Shown: positions 55,095 to 64,000 of the stretch, in pieces
Layout: each line of letters opens with the position of its first letter
Numbering within the stretch: position 1 is the stretch's first letter
NCBI RefSeq assembly: GCF_000009265.1
Contig: NC_008381.1
Coordinates: 124,001 to 188,000, forward strand
Length of the DNA: 64,000 nt
Reading direction: 5' to 3'
Origin: Rhizobium johnstonii 3841
GTDB lineage: Bacteria > Pseudomonadota > Alphaproteobacteria > Rhizobiales > Rhizobiaceae
Notes under the pieces: model-generated
Databases searched by the model: none
Told to the model about the DNA's origin: nothing
Seen by the model: the letters and a program-made list of their open reading frames with translations, nothing else
Translations under genes and position numbers: made by a program

Positions 55095-55580
55095 TCAAAT
55101 CCCTTTAGGCCTGTCGTTCGGATCAAACTGAATGATAGTGATCCAATTAGCAGTGAGTGCCGGTCGGTTCTCGTTCTCGATCTCCACCGTAACCTCGTAG
55201 GTAGTCACCAGCATGCTTGCGCCGCGAAATTGACATTCAGAGAGAACGAAGCGACCGCGCACACGGCTGCCGGTCTTAACTGGTGACATGAAACGCACCC
55301 GGTCTAAGCCGTAGTTAAGGCCCATGGTCTGCTCGCGGATCTTTGGCATGCCGCTGAAGTTCATCGCCGACAGAAGCGAGAGTGTCAGGAAGCCGTGAGC
55401 GATAGTGCCACCAAACGGGCTTTCGACTGCCGCGCGTTCCGGGTGCACGTGGATGAATTGATGATCGTGTGTCGCATCGGCAAAGAGATCGATTGTAGTT
55501 TGATCGACGGTGATCCATTCGGATTTACCGAGCTCCTGGCCAATTCGCGACGGCACGTCGGCGAGCGAAAGTTCGTGCAT
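55095..55580 (-). CDS. nodN: NodN, MaoC-like hot-dog-fold protein
   Basis: A 161-residue protein of the MaoC dehydratase type. The hydratase-2 catalytic motif is visible as FADATHDHQFIHVHPERA then FGGTIAHGFLTLSLLSAMNF. GTGAGG precedes the ATG at 55580. It lies 77 bases after nodM. Its role in Nod factor synthesis is not settled; an enoyl-hydratase-like step on the acyl chain is an inference from the fold. Confidence 0.93.
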   Translation of the reverse strand: MHELSLADVPSRIGQELGKSEWITVDQTTIDLFADATHDHQFIHVHPERAAVESPFGGTIAHGFLTLSLLSAMNFSGMPKIREQTMGLNYGLDRVRFMSPVKTGSRVRGRFVLSECQFRGASMLVTTYEVTVEIENENRPALTANWITIIQFDPNDRPKGI

Positions 55581-55657
55581 ACGACCTCACTTTTTTGATG
55601 TCTGATCAAGTCCTGGATTTTCCGGGAGGCGATTTGCGATCTAACCAATCGTCACAA

Positions 55658-57484
55658 TCATTCGACTGTGACCGATTTAGCTAGATTCCGCGGCTGGTCC
55701 ACATCTGCCCCCATAACGACCGCGGTATGATACGCAAGAAGCTGCAGCGGGAGAGAGAAGATCATCGGCGCGATAATCTCCGCAACATCGGGTAATACGA
55801 TAGTGTGCATGGTGGGAAGCTTTGACATCGAAGCTCCCGTTTCGTCGGTGATCAGAATGATGCGGCCGCCGCGGGCGGCCACTTCCTGCATATTGGAGAC
55901 AGTTTTATCGAAGAACCGATCATGTGGCGCGATGACAATGACTGGCATATTTTCATCGATCAGGGCGATCGGACCGTGTTTTAATTCTCCTGCCGCATAA
56001 CCTTCAGCATGGATATAGGAAACCTCCTTGAGCTTCAGCGCACCTTCCATGGCCAATGGGAAACTCGTGCCGCGGCCGAGATAGAGCACGTCGCGGTAAT
56101 GCGACAATTCCCGAGACAAGAGTTCGATCTCCGGCGTGATGTCGTTCAGCACCTGTCGCATAACGCCCGGCAAGGTCGCCAAACTTTGGACGAGCACCTG
56201 TTCCTCGTCGTCTGTGATCGTGCCCCGCGCCTTGCCTGCGCCGATGGCTAGCGCAGCGAGAACAGCAAGCTGGCAAGTGAATGCCTTGGTAGAAGCAACG
56301 CCGATCTCTGGCCCGGCGAGGATCGGAAAGATGGCATCTGCCTCGCGGGCCATAGTTGATTCTCGCGTATTGACGACAGCGCCTATTCTCAGACCATGTG
56401 CTTTGCAATAGCGCAGCGATGCAAGCGTGTCAGCCGTCTCACCAGATTGAGAGATGAAGAGCGCTGCCGACCGCGGCGACAACGGGATTTCTCGATAACG
56501 GAATTCAGAGGCGACATCAATTTCAACGATTAAGCGTGCGTAGCGCTCGAACCAATATTTGCCAATTAGTCCCGCAAGATATGCCGTGCCGCAGGCGGAG
56601 ATCGCGAGGCTCTCAACCCCGGCGAAATCGATGTCGGTTGAAGTCGTTGTGACATGACTATCGTTGACATTGATGTAGTGACCAAGAGCACGGGCGATGA
56701 CCTCCGGTTGCTCGTAGATTTCCTTCTCCATAAAATGCGGGTGATTGCCCTTGCCGACCAGGTCTGCGGTAGCAAGCGATATGTGCCGTGGGCGCGTAAC
56801 GACATTGCCTTCGATATCGAAAACCTGGACACTCGTTTTGCCTACAACAGCCCAATCGCCATCGTTCAGATATGTGATGTCATTGGTGAACGGAGCAAGA
56901 GCGATCGCGTCGGAGCCTAGAAACATCTCACCATCGCCGTGGCCTATCACTAACGGTGGTCCATTGCGCGCCACCATTATGGTCGCGGGATCATCCTCAA
57001 ACAGGATGGCAAGAGCGAAGGCGCCCTCGACGCACTTCAACATGGCATGCATTGCCTCAAGGCATCCCATGCCATCCCGGCGGAATTTTGTCAGGAGATG
57101 CGCAATCACCTCGGTGTCCGTGTCAGTCTGGAACTTGGTCCCTACCTCCGCCAATGCGTCCTTTAGCTTGGAGAAATTTTCGATGATGCCGTTATGAACA
57201 ACGGCTACACCATCGGTAAAGTGCGGGTGAGCGTTGCATTCTGTCGGTGCGCCATGGGTCGCCCATCGTGTGTGGGCAATGCCGACAGTGCCGCTCAGGG
57301 GCGCTTCCTTCAATCTCGTTTTAAGGTTCCCGAGCTTGCCTTCCGCACGGCGCCGGTGCAATTCTCCTTCGAAGATCGTAGCAACGCCGGATGAATCATA
57401 GCCGCGATATTCCAGCCGCCCCAAGGCTTCGATCAGCCGCTCCGACACGGGCTTATGTCCCACTATGCCAACAATCCCACACAT
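55658..57484 (-). CDS. nodM: NodM, glucosamine-fructose-6-phosphate aminotransferase
   Basis: A 608-residue GlmS paralogue. The ATG at 57484 gives MCGIVGIVGHKPVSERLIEA, with the glutaminase nucleophile at Cys2. The glutaminase domain continues with HTRWATHGAPTECNAHPHF; two SIS isomerase domains follow (LFISQSGETADTLASLRYCK; YLGRGTSFPLAMEGALKLKE) and the end is QPRNLAKSVTVE. It supplies glucosamine 6-phosphate for the chitin backbone of Nod factor. Its own nod box lies about 95 bases upstream. Confidence 0.96.
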   Translation of the reverse strand: MCGIVGIVGHKPVSERLIEALGRLEYRGYDSSGVATIFEGELHRRRAEGKLGNLKTRLKEAPLSGTVGIAHTRWATHGAPTECNAHPHFTDGVAVVHNGIIENFSKLKDALAEVGTKFQTDTDTEVIAHLLTKFRRDGMGCLEAMHAMLKCVEGAFALAILFEDDPATIMVARNGPPLVIGHGDGEMFLGSDAIALAPFTNDITYLNDGDWAVVGKTSVQVFDIEGNVVTRPRHISLATADLVGKGNHPHFMEKEIYEQPEVIARALGHYINVNDSHVTTTSTDIDFAGVESLAISACGTAYLAGLIGKYWFERYARLIVEIDVASEFRYREIPLSPRSAALFISQSGETADTLASLRYCKAHGLRIGAVVNTRESTMAREADAIFPILAGPEIGVASTKAFTCQLAVLAALAIGAGKARGTITDDEEQVLVQSLATLPGVMRQVLNDITPEIELLSRELSHYRDVLYLGRGTSFPLAMEGALKLKEVSYIHAEGYAAGELKHGPIALIDENMPVIVIAPHDRFFDKTVSNMQEVAARGGRIILITDETGASMSKLPTMHTIVLPDVAEIIAPMIFSLPLQLLAYHTAVVMGADVDQPRNLAKSVTVE

Positions 57485-57579
57485 GCTCGTCACCCATGTC
57501 CCAAGAGCCCCCGACAGGTAATCAGGAGGCGGACGCCGCTCGGCGCGTGTCCTCCAGCGCGTGCTAATAAATCCAAACA

Positions 57580-57626
57580 GATTAGTAAAATTGATTGTTG
57601 GGATAGCTATCATCCACGATATGGAT
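57580..57626 (-). promoter_or_regulatory. nod box before nodM
   Basis: Read leftward: ATCCATATCGTGGATGATAG, then CTATCCCAACAATCAATTTT and ACTAATCT, a near-consensus NodD site. Drives nodMNT. Confidence 0.92.
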
Positions 57627-58055
57627 GTCGCCCACTCGGGTTGCGTCGATTAGACGCTGTAGGCAGCGCATGATGCCTTCTGCAAAGTGTCGACTGATAA
57701 GCTACGACCGGGGCGTGGGGCCTGCCTCTGAAAATGTTCGCGCCAACAGGAATTGTTATTTGCCGACGACATGCCGCCAATTGTTTTTCATCGGCGCACG
57801 GGCTGAAAGGCAATTCGTTTTTCTGCAGGTGAAGCGGTATGTGTCTGCGGGCTGACCCTAAGGCGTAGTTGCCCCTTTGCATGCAAACATGATCACGAAT
57901 CGGTCAGCAGGACTGCGCAGCCGCATTTGCAAAGAGGTTGGCGTCAGAGTGAAAGTGCCGACAGTTGGAACCGAAAGGGCCATGGCGGCCAGAAGTCCGT
58001 TCGCAGAAGCAAAGAAACCAGCCCTTTACCGCCGGATTTACCCCAAGGCCTGCTT
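57627..58055. other. Interval between the nodM nod box and nodL
   Basis: No supported gene on either strand. Short frames on both strands have no ribosome sites or recognisable motifs. Confidence 0.5.
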
Positions 58056-58628
58056 TTATGATTTCGGCAAGCGTCCACCAGCCTTGACCCGAGCTGGATT
58101 TCCCATGGCCGTGCTTCCTGCAGGAACATCTCGCGTGACCACACTACCAGCGCCAATGACAGCGTGATCGCCAATTGTCACGCCCGGGAGAATGATTGCT
58201 CCACCGCCAATCCAGGCGTGCCTGCCAATGCTGACAGGTCGTCCCAACTGCAGTCCAGCCTGGCGCTGCTCTGGATCATGTGGATGGTCCGCGGTGTAAA
58301 TCTGCACAGCAGGGCCTATTGCGGTTCCGTCACCGATAGTTACCGCTGCCACGTCAAGAATGACGCAGTTGTAATTGATGTAAACCCAAGCTCCGATCCG
58401 GATGTTGAACCCGTAATCGCAGTGGAACGGAGGACGAATAACCGCTCCAAGCCCGACTGCTCCCAATCGTTCTAAAAGGAGCCCATTCCACCGCTCGGCG
58501 GAGTCGCCCAGCGTGTCATTATACCGCTTCAACCAAGCCCCGGTGAGGAGCAACTCGGCTTGGATCTCGGGGTCCGCTGCGTTGTACATTTCGCCTGCTA
58601 GCATCTTCTCTTTTTGGCTGCGTGTCAT
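58056..58628 (-). CDS. nodL: NodL, Nod factor O-acetyltransferase
   Basis: A 190-residue left-handed beta-helix acetyltransferase (LacA/maltose acetyltransferase family). The N-terminal cap is EKMLAGEMYNAADPEI; hexapeptide repeats run from VAAVTIGDGTAIGPAVQIYT through VSIGRHAWIGGGAIILPGVT, with the catalytic His in YTADHPHDPEQR. It adds the 6-O-acetyl group to the non-reducing glucosamine. It is the third gene after nodF and nodE but about 590 bases from nodE. Confidence 0.95.
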   Translation of the reverse strand: MTRSQKEKMLAGEMYNAADPEIQAELLLTGAWLKRYNDTLGDSAERWNGLLLERLGAVGLGAVIRPPFHCDYGFNIRIGAWVYINYNCVILDVAAVTIGDGTAIGPAVQIYTADHPHDPEQRQAGLQLGRPVSIGRHAWIGGGAIILPGVTIGDHAVIGAGSVVTRDVPAGSTAMGNPARVKAGGRLPKS

Positions 58629-59221
58629 CGTATCTTCTCAGATCTTGTTCGTGGGGGTGGTCGGTGATTGCCGCTGGAATTCAACTAATAACGGCAGAGC
58701 TCACAGAGGAGTAAACAGCAATCTTTCCCCTTTGGCGGCCGGTTGAAGTCGTCTGCTCAAGCGAGGCAAATCCTGCACAAGGGGCTGACGGCACCAGCGA
58801 CCTTGCGTTTCACCAGCTTGGGGAGGGCACAATCAGATGTGCGGATTCAACTTGGCAGGTTCCGTACTCAGCGGCAAGCGCCCCAAAAACACCGGACCAG
58901 CGACTAATTCGCGATCAAGCTGGCACCTGGCGGGATATCGGGTGAAGGCAGAGGTGGAATCGAAAGCAACACTCCTTATTCGCGGGCAGAAAAGGTGAGG
59001 CCTAAACTTTGGTCGCCGGCGAGCCGCGTGAGAGCTCCCGGCGTCGAAAAATAGCGGGCTCCAGCTCCCCGCGACACGTGGTGAATTCGGTGTAGCGTGA
59101 GCTTTCAGATGCCTGAGTATCTGCGGAATTGCAGCGAAGCCTTGCTGAAGGGAATCGGCGGCGCCTGGTTCAGGCATTTGCTGCTGGCCCTACAAGGGGT
59201 TCAATCGTGGCGGTCTTAACT
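58629..59221. other. Long gap between nodE and nodL with no gene
   Basis: Frames here (for example 58833-59177, minus) lack ribosome sites and resemble no family known to me. The gap is unusual because nodFEL are normally considered one transcript. Confidence 0.5.
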
Positions 59222-60433
59222 TCATGGCACCTGCTTGAACGCAAGGACAGCATTCATGCCGCCCATGGCGAAGGCGTTGCTCATGGCCACGCGCACCTTT
59301 CGCTCCCGGGGCACATTAGGGGTCACATCCAGGTCACAATCGGGGTCTGGCTCGCGATAGTTGGCGGTGGGCGGCACGACACCTTCTTGGATCGCCATCA
59401 CGCAGGCTATCATTTCGAGCGCACTTGCTGCCCCGAGGCAGTGCGCGTGAGTGGATTTGGTAGAAGAGATGGACATCGATCGAGCATGGTCACCAAAGAC
59501 GCGCTTAATCGCCGTCGTTTCGATCTGATCGTTGGCCTTGGTGCCGGTGCCATGGGCGTTGAGGTAGTCTACATCCTCGGCATTTAAACTCGCATCAACA
59601 AGGCAGGCGCGCATCGCCGCCTCCGGCCCATGCACAGCTGGTGCAGCGATGTGGTAGGCATCGGCGGAAAGGCCGATGCCGGCGACCTCGGCAAGCATCG
59701 TTGCACCGCGGGCGGCGGCATGCTCATAGCTTTCCAGCACGGCCATGCCCGCACCCTCGCCCAAAACTAGTCCTTTCCTGTCGGCCGAGAATGGCCGGCA
59801 AGTATCTGGAGCGAGTACGCGCATTGCTTCCCATGCCTTAAGCACGATCCACACGAGTGGCGCGTCGCTTCCTCCAGCTAGCATAACGTCCGCCCTACCG
59901 AGCTTGATCTGATCTACCGCTGAAGCGATCGCATGGTTGGCCGAGGCGCAGGCAGAGGTGGCACCGAAGACTGGCCCCCGCAGCCCGAGGTTCATGCTTA
60001 CCTGACAGGCAGCCGCGCTAGGCATTGCCTTTACCCCAGTGAATAGCTCAGTGCGAGTCGCGCCGCCCAATAGGAGGGTGCGGTAGGCCTTCTCGGTAGC
60101 GTCCCAGCCGCCAAAGCCAACGCCCACTGTCGCGCCGAAACGGTGGGCATTTCCTTCATTGCACGAAAGGCCGGCCTGTAGCATGGCTTGTTTAGCTGCA
60201 AGCACGGCTAGCAGGCTGAAGCGGTCCATGGAGATGAGCTGTTTGCGATCAATGTCGTGTTGAGGCAGCACCTTGATCTCGGTCCCGATCATCCCCTTCA
60301 GCTCATGAATCTCTGAGTTTGAGATCGGGCCGATGGCGGAGCGGCCTTCGCGCATCTCCGTCCAGATAGAGGAAGCATCGGTGCCCAGTCCGCACAGTCC
60401 GCCCAATCCGGTGATAACGACGCGCCTGTCCAT
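59222..60433 (-). CDS. nodE: NodE, beta-ketoacyl synthase
   Basis: A 403-residue ketosynthase. The active-site cysteine is in [18 protein letters not shown], with histidines in [20 protein letters not shown] and [18 protein letters not shown]. It starts right after the nodF stop, and AAGGAGG lies inside the nodF end, so the two are coupled. With NodF it makes the polyunsaturated acyl chain that determines host range in R. leguminosarum. Residues that separate viciae from trifolii NodE cannot be scored safely by eye. Confidence 0.96.
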
Positions 60434-60712
60434 TCAGACCTCCTTGGTGAGCAAGCCACGGACGGCTTCCACCACGTCGCCGATATTGTTGAGGTTCGAC
60501 CAGGCATCGGCCGTATTCATCTCGATCTTAATGCCGTAGAGCTGCTCCAGATCCCAAAGGACATCGGCCAAACCCAGCGAATCGATGCCAAGTGAAGTCA
60601 ACTCAGTGTCAGTCGTTATTTCGCCGAGGGCTACGCTCGTTCTTTCGCCGTTTTCAGCTTTGACGAGCTTATTGATCGCACTGATAATTTCCAGTGTGAG
60701 TTGATCAGCCAT
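60434..60712 (-). CDS. nodF: NodF, acyl carrier protein
   Basis: A 92-residue carrier protein. The 4'-phosphopantetheine serine is in [20 protein letters not shown] near residue 45. GAGAGG lies before the ATG at 60712. First gene of the nodFE unit, behind a nod box. It holds the growing special acyl chain for NodE and hands it to NodA. Confidence 0.96.
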
Positions 60713-60888
60713 TTGTATTCCTCTCCATCATGCCTAATTTCGACAAGCCGACGGCCTTGCGAGAAGGCTCGATCTAATTGCTGCGAACATCGGAAGATGT
60801 TCCGGCTCGTCTGCGAAGTGACGACAGAAACCAATAAAACTTACCGGAATCTCGCCGCGCGGCTGCCCTGCTATGGATCATATGGCAT

Positions 60889-60935
60889 CATTGGTAAAAT
60901 TGATTGTGTGGATCAAAAGCATCCACACTATGGAT
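60889..60935 (-). promoter_or_regulatory. nod box before nodF
   Basis: Read leftward: ATCCATAGTGTGGATGCTTT, then TGATCCACACAATCAATTTT and ACCAATG, close to consensus. It lies about 180 bases before the nodF ATG. No gene is seen between it and the nodD stop at 61357. Confidence 0.93.
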
Positions 60936-61356
60936 TGTGGCTCGACATATTGCCGCGGCTAACTTCTCGCGCCGGCGCCGTTGCAAATCCTCAAGAACAA
61001 GTATTGCGGGATCGAAAGTAGAGCTTCGGCTACTATCCCGGGTCGGCGCGTTGCTCAATTTCGCGCAGAAGGCATGTGCGGAAGGTCGTGGAAGTCGCCG
61101 CAGCTGGATGCTGGTTTCCGCGATGGGCCGAACATAAGTTACAGGAATAAAGTTTTGAATCACTTTTGCATGAGGCCAGGGAAAGCATTACGAATCGCAC
61201 CTTCTCAGATAGAAACGATCGCTCTCGGCAATAGCTTCGATTGCTAGCTGAGCTGAGGCGGCGGGGGGCCGCCTGTAACGTAATACCTCCTTTGGGAACA
61301 CAGCCAATGCGTATGGATCTAATTACTGGGGCTGTGAAATGAGCCGACGGTGCCGC

Positions 61357-62352
<996 letters not shown>

Positions 62353-62547
62353 TCACTTATAGAAAACCCGGAACTTGATCAATATCAGGACCAGGAACTA
62401 AAAAACGAAGCGCCGGGCAGGGGCCCGATTTGAGACTCTTACATCTCTTAACCGCTCGATTGCCTAACCGGCAATCCAACAAGTATGCGCAACAATATCG
62501 CGCAGCTCTGATCGTGGTTGGGCGACGAAACAACTTGGAGCTTTTGC

Positions 62548-63138
62548 ATGTCTTCTGAAGTGCGATGGAAAATATGCTGGGAAAATGAGCTGGAAGCTTC
62601 CGACCACGCGGAACTCGCCGATTTTTTTTGCAAGACCTATGGGCCGACGGGAGCGTTCAATGCCAAGCCGTTCGAGACTGGCCGAAGCTGGGGTGGTGCG
62701 AGGCCCGAACGCCGCGCAATCGCATATGACTCGCACGGCGTCGCTAGCCACATGGGCTTGTTACGCCGCTTCATAAAAGTCGGTACGACTGATTTGCTTG
62801 TGGCCGAGCTAGGCCTGTACGGAGTGCGACCGGATCTAGAAGGATTAGGAATCGCTCACTCGGTCCGCGCTATGTTTCCGATTCTGCGCGAGTTGAGCGT
62901 TCCATTTGCTTTCGGAACAGTTCGCCACGCCATGCGGAATCATATGGAAAGATACTGCCGAGACGGTACCGCAAATATCATGACCGGGCTGCGTGTGCGC
63001 TCGACGCTTCCAGACGCGCATTCCGACCTGCCAGCCACGCGCACTGAAGATGTCCTCGTATTGGTGGTTCCCGTCGACCGTCCAATGACTGAGTGGCCCG
63101 CGGGCTCGTTGATTGAACGAAACGGGTCGGAACTATGA
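62548..63138 (+). CDS. nodA: NodA, Nod factor N-acyltransferase
   Basis: A 196-residue NodA, starting MSSEVRWKICWENELEASDH at 62548 after GGAG. Transfers the fatty acyl chain to the free amino group made by NodB. Family hallmarks include AELADFFCKTYGPTGAFNAK and GTVRHAMRNHMERYCRDG. Overlaps nodB by 4 bases (ATGA). Confidence 0.97.
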   Translation: MSSEVRWKICWENELEASDHAELADFFCKTYGPTGAFNAKPFETGRSWGGARPERRAIAYDSHGVASHMGLLRRFIKVGTTDLLVAELGLYGVRPDLEGLGIAHSVRAMFPILRELSVPFAFGTVRHAMRNHMERYCRDGTANIMTGLRVRSTLPDAHSDLPATRTEDVLVLVVPVDRPMTEWPAGSLIERNGSEL

Positions 63139-63785
63139 AGCGGCCCGCATATATGAGCGAAGTACCGGTCAATCACACAAGCGGCCAGGAAGCTCGCTGC
63201 GTTTACTTGACGTTCGACGACGGTCCTAATCCATTCTGCACGCCGCAAATCCTGGATGTTCTAGCTGAGCACCGCGTTCCGGCGACATTTTTTGCTATCG
63301 GCTCATACGTGAAGGATCACCCCGAACTCATTCGGCGTCTTGTGGCGGAAGGTCATGATGTCGCCAATCATACCATGACGCATCCCGACCTCGCCACCTG
63401 CGATCCCAAGGATGTGAAACGTGAAATAGACGAGGCGCATCAAGCTATTGTCTCGGCCTGTCCCCAAGCCTTGGTCCGGCACTTACGAGCGCCTTACGGG
63501 GTTTGGACTGAAGACGTCCTTTCAGCATCGGTGAGGGCTGGACTTGGAGCCGTTCACTGGTCGGCCGACCCTAGAGACTGGTCTTGCCCGGGCGTCGACG
63601 TGATCGTTGATGAGGTGCTTGCTGCTGCTCGGCCTGGGGCAATCGTGCTTTTGCACGACGGGTGTCCTCCCGATGAGGTGGAGCAATGCTCGCTTGCCGG
63701 ACTCCGTGACCAGACGCTCATAGCACTCTCTCGAATTATTCCGGCACTGCATAGCCGCGGATTCGAGATTCGTTCACTTCCCTGA
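63135..63785 (+). CDS. nodB: NodB, chitooligosaccharide deacetylase
   Basis: A 216-residue polysaccharide deacetylase. Motifs: VYLTFDDGPNPFCTPQILDV (catalytic Asp and metal Asp), EGHDVANHTMTHPDLA (metal His pair), HLRAPYGVW and IVLLHDG. It removes the acetyl group from the non-reducing end. The start overlaps the nodA stop; an ATG at 63153 is an alternative. Confidence 0.97.
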   Translation: MKRPAYMSEVPVNHTSGQEARCVYLTFDDGPNPFCTPQILDVLAEHRVPATFFAIGSYVKDHPELIRRLVAEGHDVANHTMTHPDLATCDPKDVKREIDEAHQAIVSACPQALVRHLRAPYGVWTEDVLSASVRAGLGAVHWSADPRDWSCPGVDVIVDEVLAAARPGAIVLLHDGCPPDEVEQCSLAGLRDQTLIALSRIIPALHSRGFEIRSLP

Positions 63786-63807
63786 AACACTGGACAAACG
63801 AGAAACC

Positions 63808-64000
63808 ATGACCCTGCTCGCAACAACCAGCATCGCCGCCATCTCGCTTTATGCAATGCTCGCCACCGTTTACAAGAGCGCGCAGGTCTTTCATGCTAGG
63901 CGGACAACGATTTCAACAACACCTGCGAAAGACATTGAAACCAACCCCGTGCCAAGCGTTGATGTCATCGTGCCGTGCTTCAACGAGGACCCAATCGTTC
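63808..64000 (+). CDS. nodC: NodC, chitin oligosaccharide synthase (partial, runs off the window end)
   Basis: The first 64 codons are present: TLLATTSIAAISLYAMLATV (membrane segment), then PVPSVDVIVPCFNEDPIV, the start of the family 2 glycosyltransferase domain. It makes the chitin oligomer backbone. It starts 22 bases after nodB. Confidence 0.95.
   Translation, partial: MTLLATTSIAAISLYAMLATVYKSAQVFHARRTTISTTPAKDIETNPVPSVDVIVPCFNEDPIV

Overview
The window looks like part of the symbiosis plasmid of Rhizobium leguminosarum, most likely biovar viciae. The right-hand half carries nifNEKDH, then the rhizosphere genes rhiI-rhiABC-rhiR, then nodO and nodT-N-M-L-E-F-D-A-B-C. That gene order and content, including nodO, nodL, nodM, nodN, nodT and nodFE, is the textbook layout of biovar viciae sym plasmids. 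Species is inferred from gene content and remembered protein sequences, not from a database search.

Layout. (1) 1-8.9 kb is catabolic. A branched-chain-amino-acid-type ABC transporter (livKHMG, leftward, cut by the window edge) lies beside an IclR repressor and a rightward three-gene operon. The operon encodes a succinate-semialdehyde dehydrogenase, an iron alcohol dehydrogenase and a metallo-beta-lactamase-fold lactonase, which is the Agrobacterium blcR-blcABC (attJ-attKLM) gamma-butyrolactone set. The same TTCAAT-type dyads occur in front of the transporter and the operon. (2) 9-30 kb is accessory and heavily decayed: an exported MetX-like hydrolase, a MerR/IS3-like protein with an internal duplication, a large serine recombinase, a frameshifted plasmid-maintenance block (helicase-like and ParB-like), a carrier-protein cluster with a cut-off aminoacyl ligase, SyrB-like genes, a thiC stub behind a complete TPP riboswitch, and fragments of IS3, IS5, IS630 and IS66 elements. 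(3) 26.6-45.4 kb holds the nitrogenase block between two inverted, apparently identical 2,513-bp IS91-like elements, one of which is nested in an IS5-family element. Inside are fdxB, a broken nifX, nifN, nifE, nifK, nifD and nifH, a broken asparagine-synthetase-like (lasso-cyclase-like) gene with a 52-residue peptide gene, and the AHL synthase gene rhiI. (4) 45.4-48.8 kb is rhiABC and rhiR. The IS insertion has pushed rhiI and rhiA about 3.9 kb apart, but a matching GAGTA-N4-TACTC dyad remains in front of each. (5) 49-64 kb is an Omp31-like porin gene followed by the nodulation genes, with four recognisable nod boxes (nodO, nodM, nodF, nodA).

How they fit together. NodD, with plant flavonoids, would act at the nod boxes to make and decorate Nod factor (A, B, C, E, F, L, M) and the secreted pore protein NodO. 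NifA and sigma-54 would drive nifHDKEN from the promoter before nifH. RhiI and RhiR would provide acyl-homoserine-lactone control of rhiABC. The lactonase in the blc operon could hydrolyse those same signals, so one replicon carries both an AHL synthase and a candidate AHL lactonase.

The most interesting items are the asparagine-synthetase/short-peptide pair between nifH and rhiI, the inverted elements that bracket nif plus rhiI, the duplicated nifH-type promoter, the shared dyads of the lactone operon and its neighbouring transporter, and the carrier-protein/aminoacyl-ligase cluster.
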